Shown in pieces: positions 62,949 to 64,000 of a DNA stretch of 64,000 bases; within the stretch, counting starts at the first letter, position 1, and the number at the start of each line of letters is the position of its first letter. The stretch covers positions 1,984,001 to 2,048,000 of the forward strand of contig NZ_AP024852.1 of NCBI RefSeq assembly GCF_024346715.1. The letters are read 5' to 3'. Both the position numbers and the translations under genes were made by a program. The notes below the pieces were generated by a model, which saw only the letters and a list, made by a program, of their open reading frames with translations, did no database searches and was not told the origin of the DNA. Source of the DNA: Photobacterium swingsii (GTDB taxonomy: Bacteria; Pseudomonadota; Gammaproteobacteria; Enterobacterales; Vibrionaceae).

Positions 62949-63710
62949 TTAAAAAATATAAGAATAACGTAGTTTGTAAGTCGACTCTGTACCTGGAATG
63001 TAACCTGCTAGCGGCGTCTCTTCCCCCACAAAGCGTGTTTTCATATCTGATGCGCGATTTTTCACAACAAACGATTCATTCAGCAAGGTAAGTTTATGTC
63101 GTTTATCTTCCGTGATATTGAAGGTAGCATTAATATCGAGTTTCAACGTTGACCCTAATGCATCTGAACGCCAGTAAGCATACTGCGGATGAAGTCCCAA
63201 GTTTATGCGCTCTGTGATCTGATAATTCATCTTGAGGTTCAGCTGTGCACCGTTATCCGTCACCTTTTCGGTAGTGGGATTATGAATATCAATACTGGCG
63301 ATAGTTGGGTTAACACGCATACAAAAATCTCCCCAACAATCTTTATACGCTAAACCCACAGCACCAATATTTGCTCCTTTGCCTCGCCATTTACCCTTAA
63401 TAAGATCAACGGACAGACCAAAGTTATCGTTCCAATATCCATAAGCCCAATTCCGAGCAACGGTAATTTGCCCTTCTCTGTTCCACTTGGCCGCAGTTGT
63501 ATTATCCCATGTTAAACCAAATAGATTCACTTTTGCGCCATGTAGAATCGTTTCAACTTGCTGGACATCTTTCTTTTCCGTTGGCGTTACCGTTCTCGCT
63601 TGCTCAAACCCCAAGGTCGCCACCCAAGTCGAACTACTCGCTTCCGCCCAGCTCACTGTAGAAAGTGTTAGCCCCATAATGCTTGCGGCAAGTACCGATA
63701 CCTTCATCAT
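62949..63710 (-). CDS. Small outer-membrane beta-barrel protein
   Basis: I chose ATG 63710 (253 residues), with GAGGG upstream; the frame is open to 63755 but that start lacks a ribosome site. A signal peptide (about 1-23, ending VSWAEA) precedes alternating beta strands (WVATLGFEQAR, FGLSVDLIKGKWRG, AQLNLKMNYQITERINLG). The C-terminal strand ends in aromatic residues (TYKLRYSYIF), the usual outer-membrane insertion signal. I cannot name a family beyond an 8- or 10-stranded barrel. One Cys pair (DCWGDFC) may form a disulfide in an outer loop. Confidence 0.8.
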   Translation of the reverse strand: MMKVSVLAASIMGLTLSTVSWAEASSSTWVATLGFEQARTVTPTEKKDVQQVETILHGAKVNLFGLTWDNTTAAKWNREGQITVARNWAYGYWNDNFGLSVDLIKGKWRGKGANIGAVGLAYKDCWGDFCMRVNPTIASIDIHNPTTEKVTDNGAQLNLKMNYQITERINLGLHPQYAYWRSDALGSTLKLDINATFNITEDKRHKLTLLNESFVVKNRASDMKTRFVGEETPLAGYIPGTESTYKLRYSYIF

Positions 63711-63839
63711 CAAAACCCTCGCAGTAAAGCGCGCGATAGTACGTAACAACGGCAATTCTGATAAATCAGCTCCTATTAGTACAACTTAAAGCAGAACTGA
63801 ATTGGTTAAAATAGTCTTTACGAAGATCAAAAACAAAAA

Positions 63840-63868
63840 AGCAGCGCGAACAAAATGCCAACGCTGCT
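63840..63868 (-). terminator. Terminator for the gene at the right edge
   Basis: AGCAGCG (63840-63846) pairs with CGCTGCT (63862-63868). Read on the minus strand the stem is followed by TTTTTTGTTTTTG, a strong T-tract. It supports a minus-strand gene ending at 63949. Confidence 0.75.
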
Positions 63869-63948
63869 GGTATTATTTTCACACCATATTTTTTACGACC
63901 ATTTATACCGCTTGATCAGCCACAATAGGTCAAGTTTTAACTCTCTAA

Positions 63949-64000
63949 TTAATAGCGAACATTGCCATAAAATCGTTCACCGACGTCGATTCTAACTTGG
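63949..64000 (-). CDS. C-terminal end of a minus-strand gene (cut by window edge)
   Basis: On the minus strand one frame stays open from the right edge to a TAA at 63949-63951 and encodes QVRIDVGERFYGNVRY. The ending in aromatic and basic residues could fit an outer-membrane or exported protein, but the fragment is too short to identify. A strong terminator 80 bases downstream supports a real gene here. Confidence 0.4.
   Translation of the reverse strand, partial: QVRIDVGERFYGNVRY

Overview
The window looks like a chromosomal segment of a marine gammaproteobacterium of the Vibrionaceae, most likely a Photobacterium. The base composition is moderately AT-rich. The gene repertoire includes a MshA-like prepilin, AzlCD, TrhO, Ohr, a POT transporter and a complete type VI secretion system (T6SS). 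A leukocidin-family cytolysin has one C-terminal beta-trefoil, as in the phobalysins of Photobacterium damselae. The genus is inferred; there is no rRNA or other marker. I found no tRNA, rRNA or CRISPR array.

Left part (1-25.9 kb). In order: the start of an RND efflux adaptor (cut by the window edge); a two-component system whose two genes are separated by an opposite-strand prepilin gene; an AraC regulator with azlCD; trhO; a secreted pore-forming toxin; and an endonuclease III-like glycosylase. Next comes an unusual enzyme module of two ATP-grasp ligases and a leaderless M14 carboxypeptidase in one operon, with an M20 metallopeptidase divergent from it. Then ohr-doxX. At 18.5-23.3 kb there is a compact cluster with a divergent P1B-type ATPase (SCA instead of CPC), three glycine-zipper proteins and HMA-like PGR-motif proteins. 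It closely resembles what I know of ferrosome (fez) loci. DUF2505 and TetR genes and an unrecognised gene behind a structured leader close this part.

T6SS (25.9-56.5 kb). A minus-strand run contains tssA, hcp, tssB, tssC, a second tssC-like gene, tssE, tssF, tssG and clpV, then two unrecognised genes. After these comes a non-canonical insert: a Ddl-like ATP-grasp ligase, a sensor-MFS fusion and two periplasmic binding proteins. The run ends with tagH, tssJ, tssK, tssL (with a SPOR-like tail), tssM and a Ser/Thr kinase. vgrG, a DUF6931-like gene and PAAR are transcribed divergently. Just past PAAR is a decayed IS3-family element flanked by an exact 26-nt direct repeat of its left end. A shorter copy of the same end lies at 25.85 kb, so matching IS-end sequence is found at both borders of the T6SS.

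Right part (57-64 kb). A POT peptide transporter is divergent from a TetR regulator, with a good CRP-like site between them. Then come a dCache-type diguanylate cyclase with a Cys-rich tail, an exported HExxH metallopeptidase, a small outer-membrane beta-barrel protein, and the last codons of a further minus-strand gene with its terminator.

The best candidates for undescribed biology are the ferrosome-like cluster, the ATP-grasp/carboxypeptidase module, and the ligand-sensing/transport/ATP-grasp insert inside the T6SS operon.
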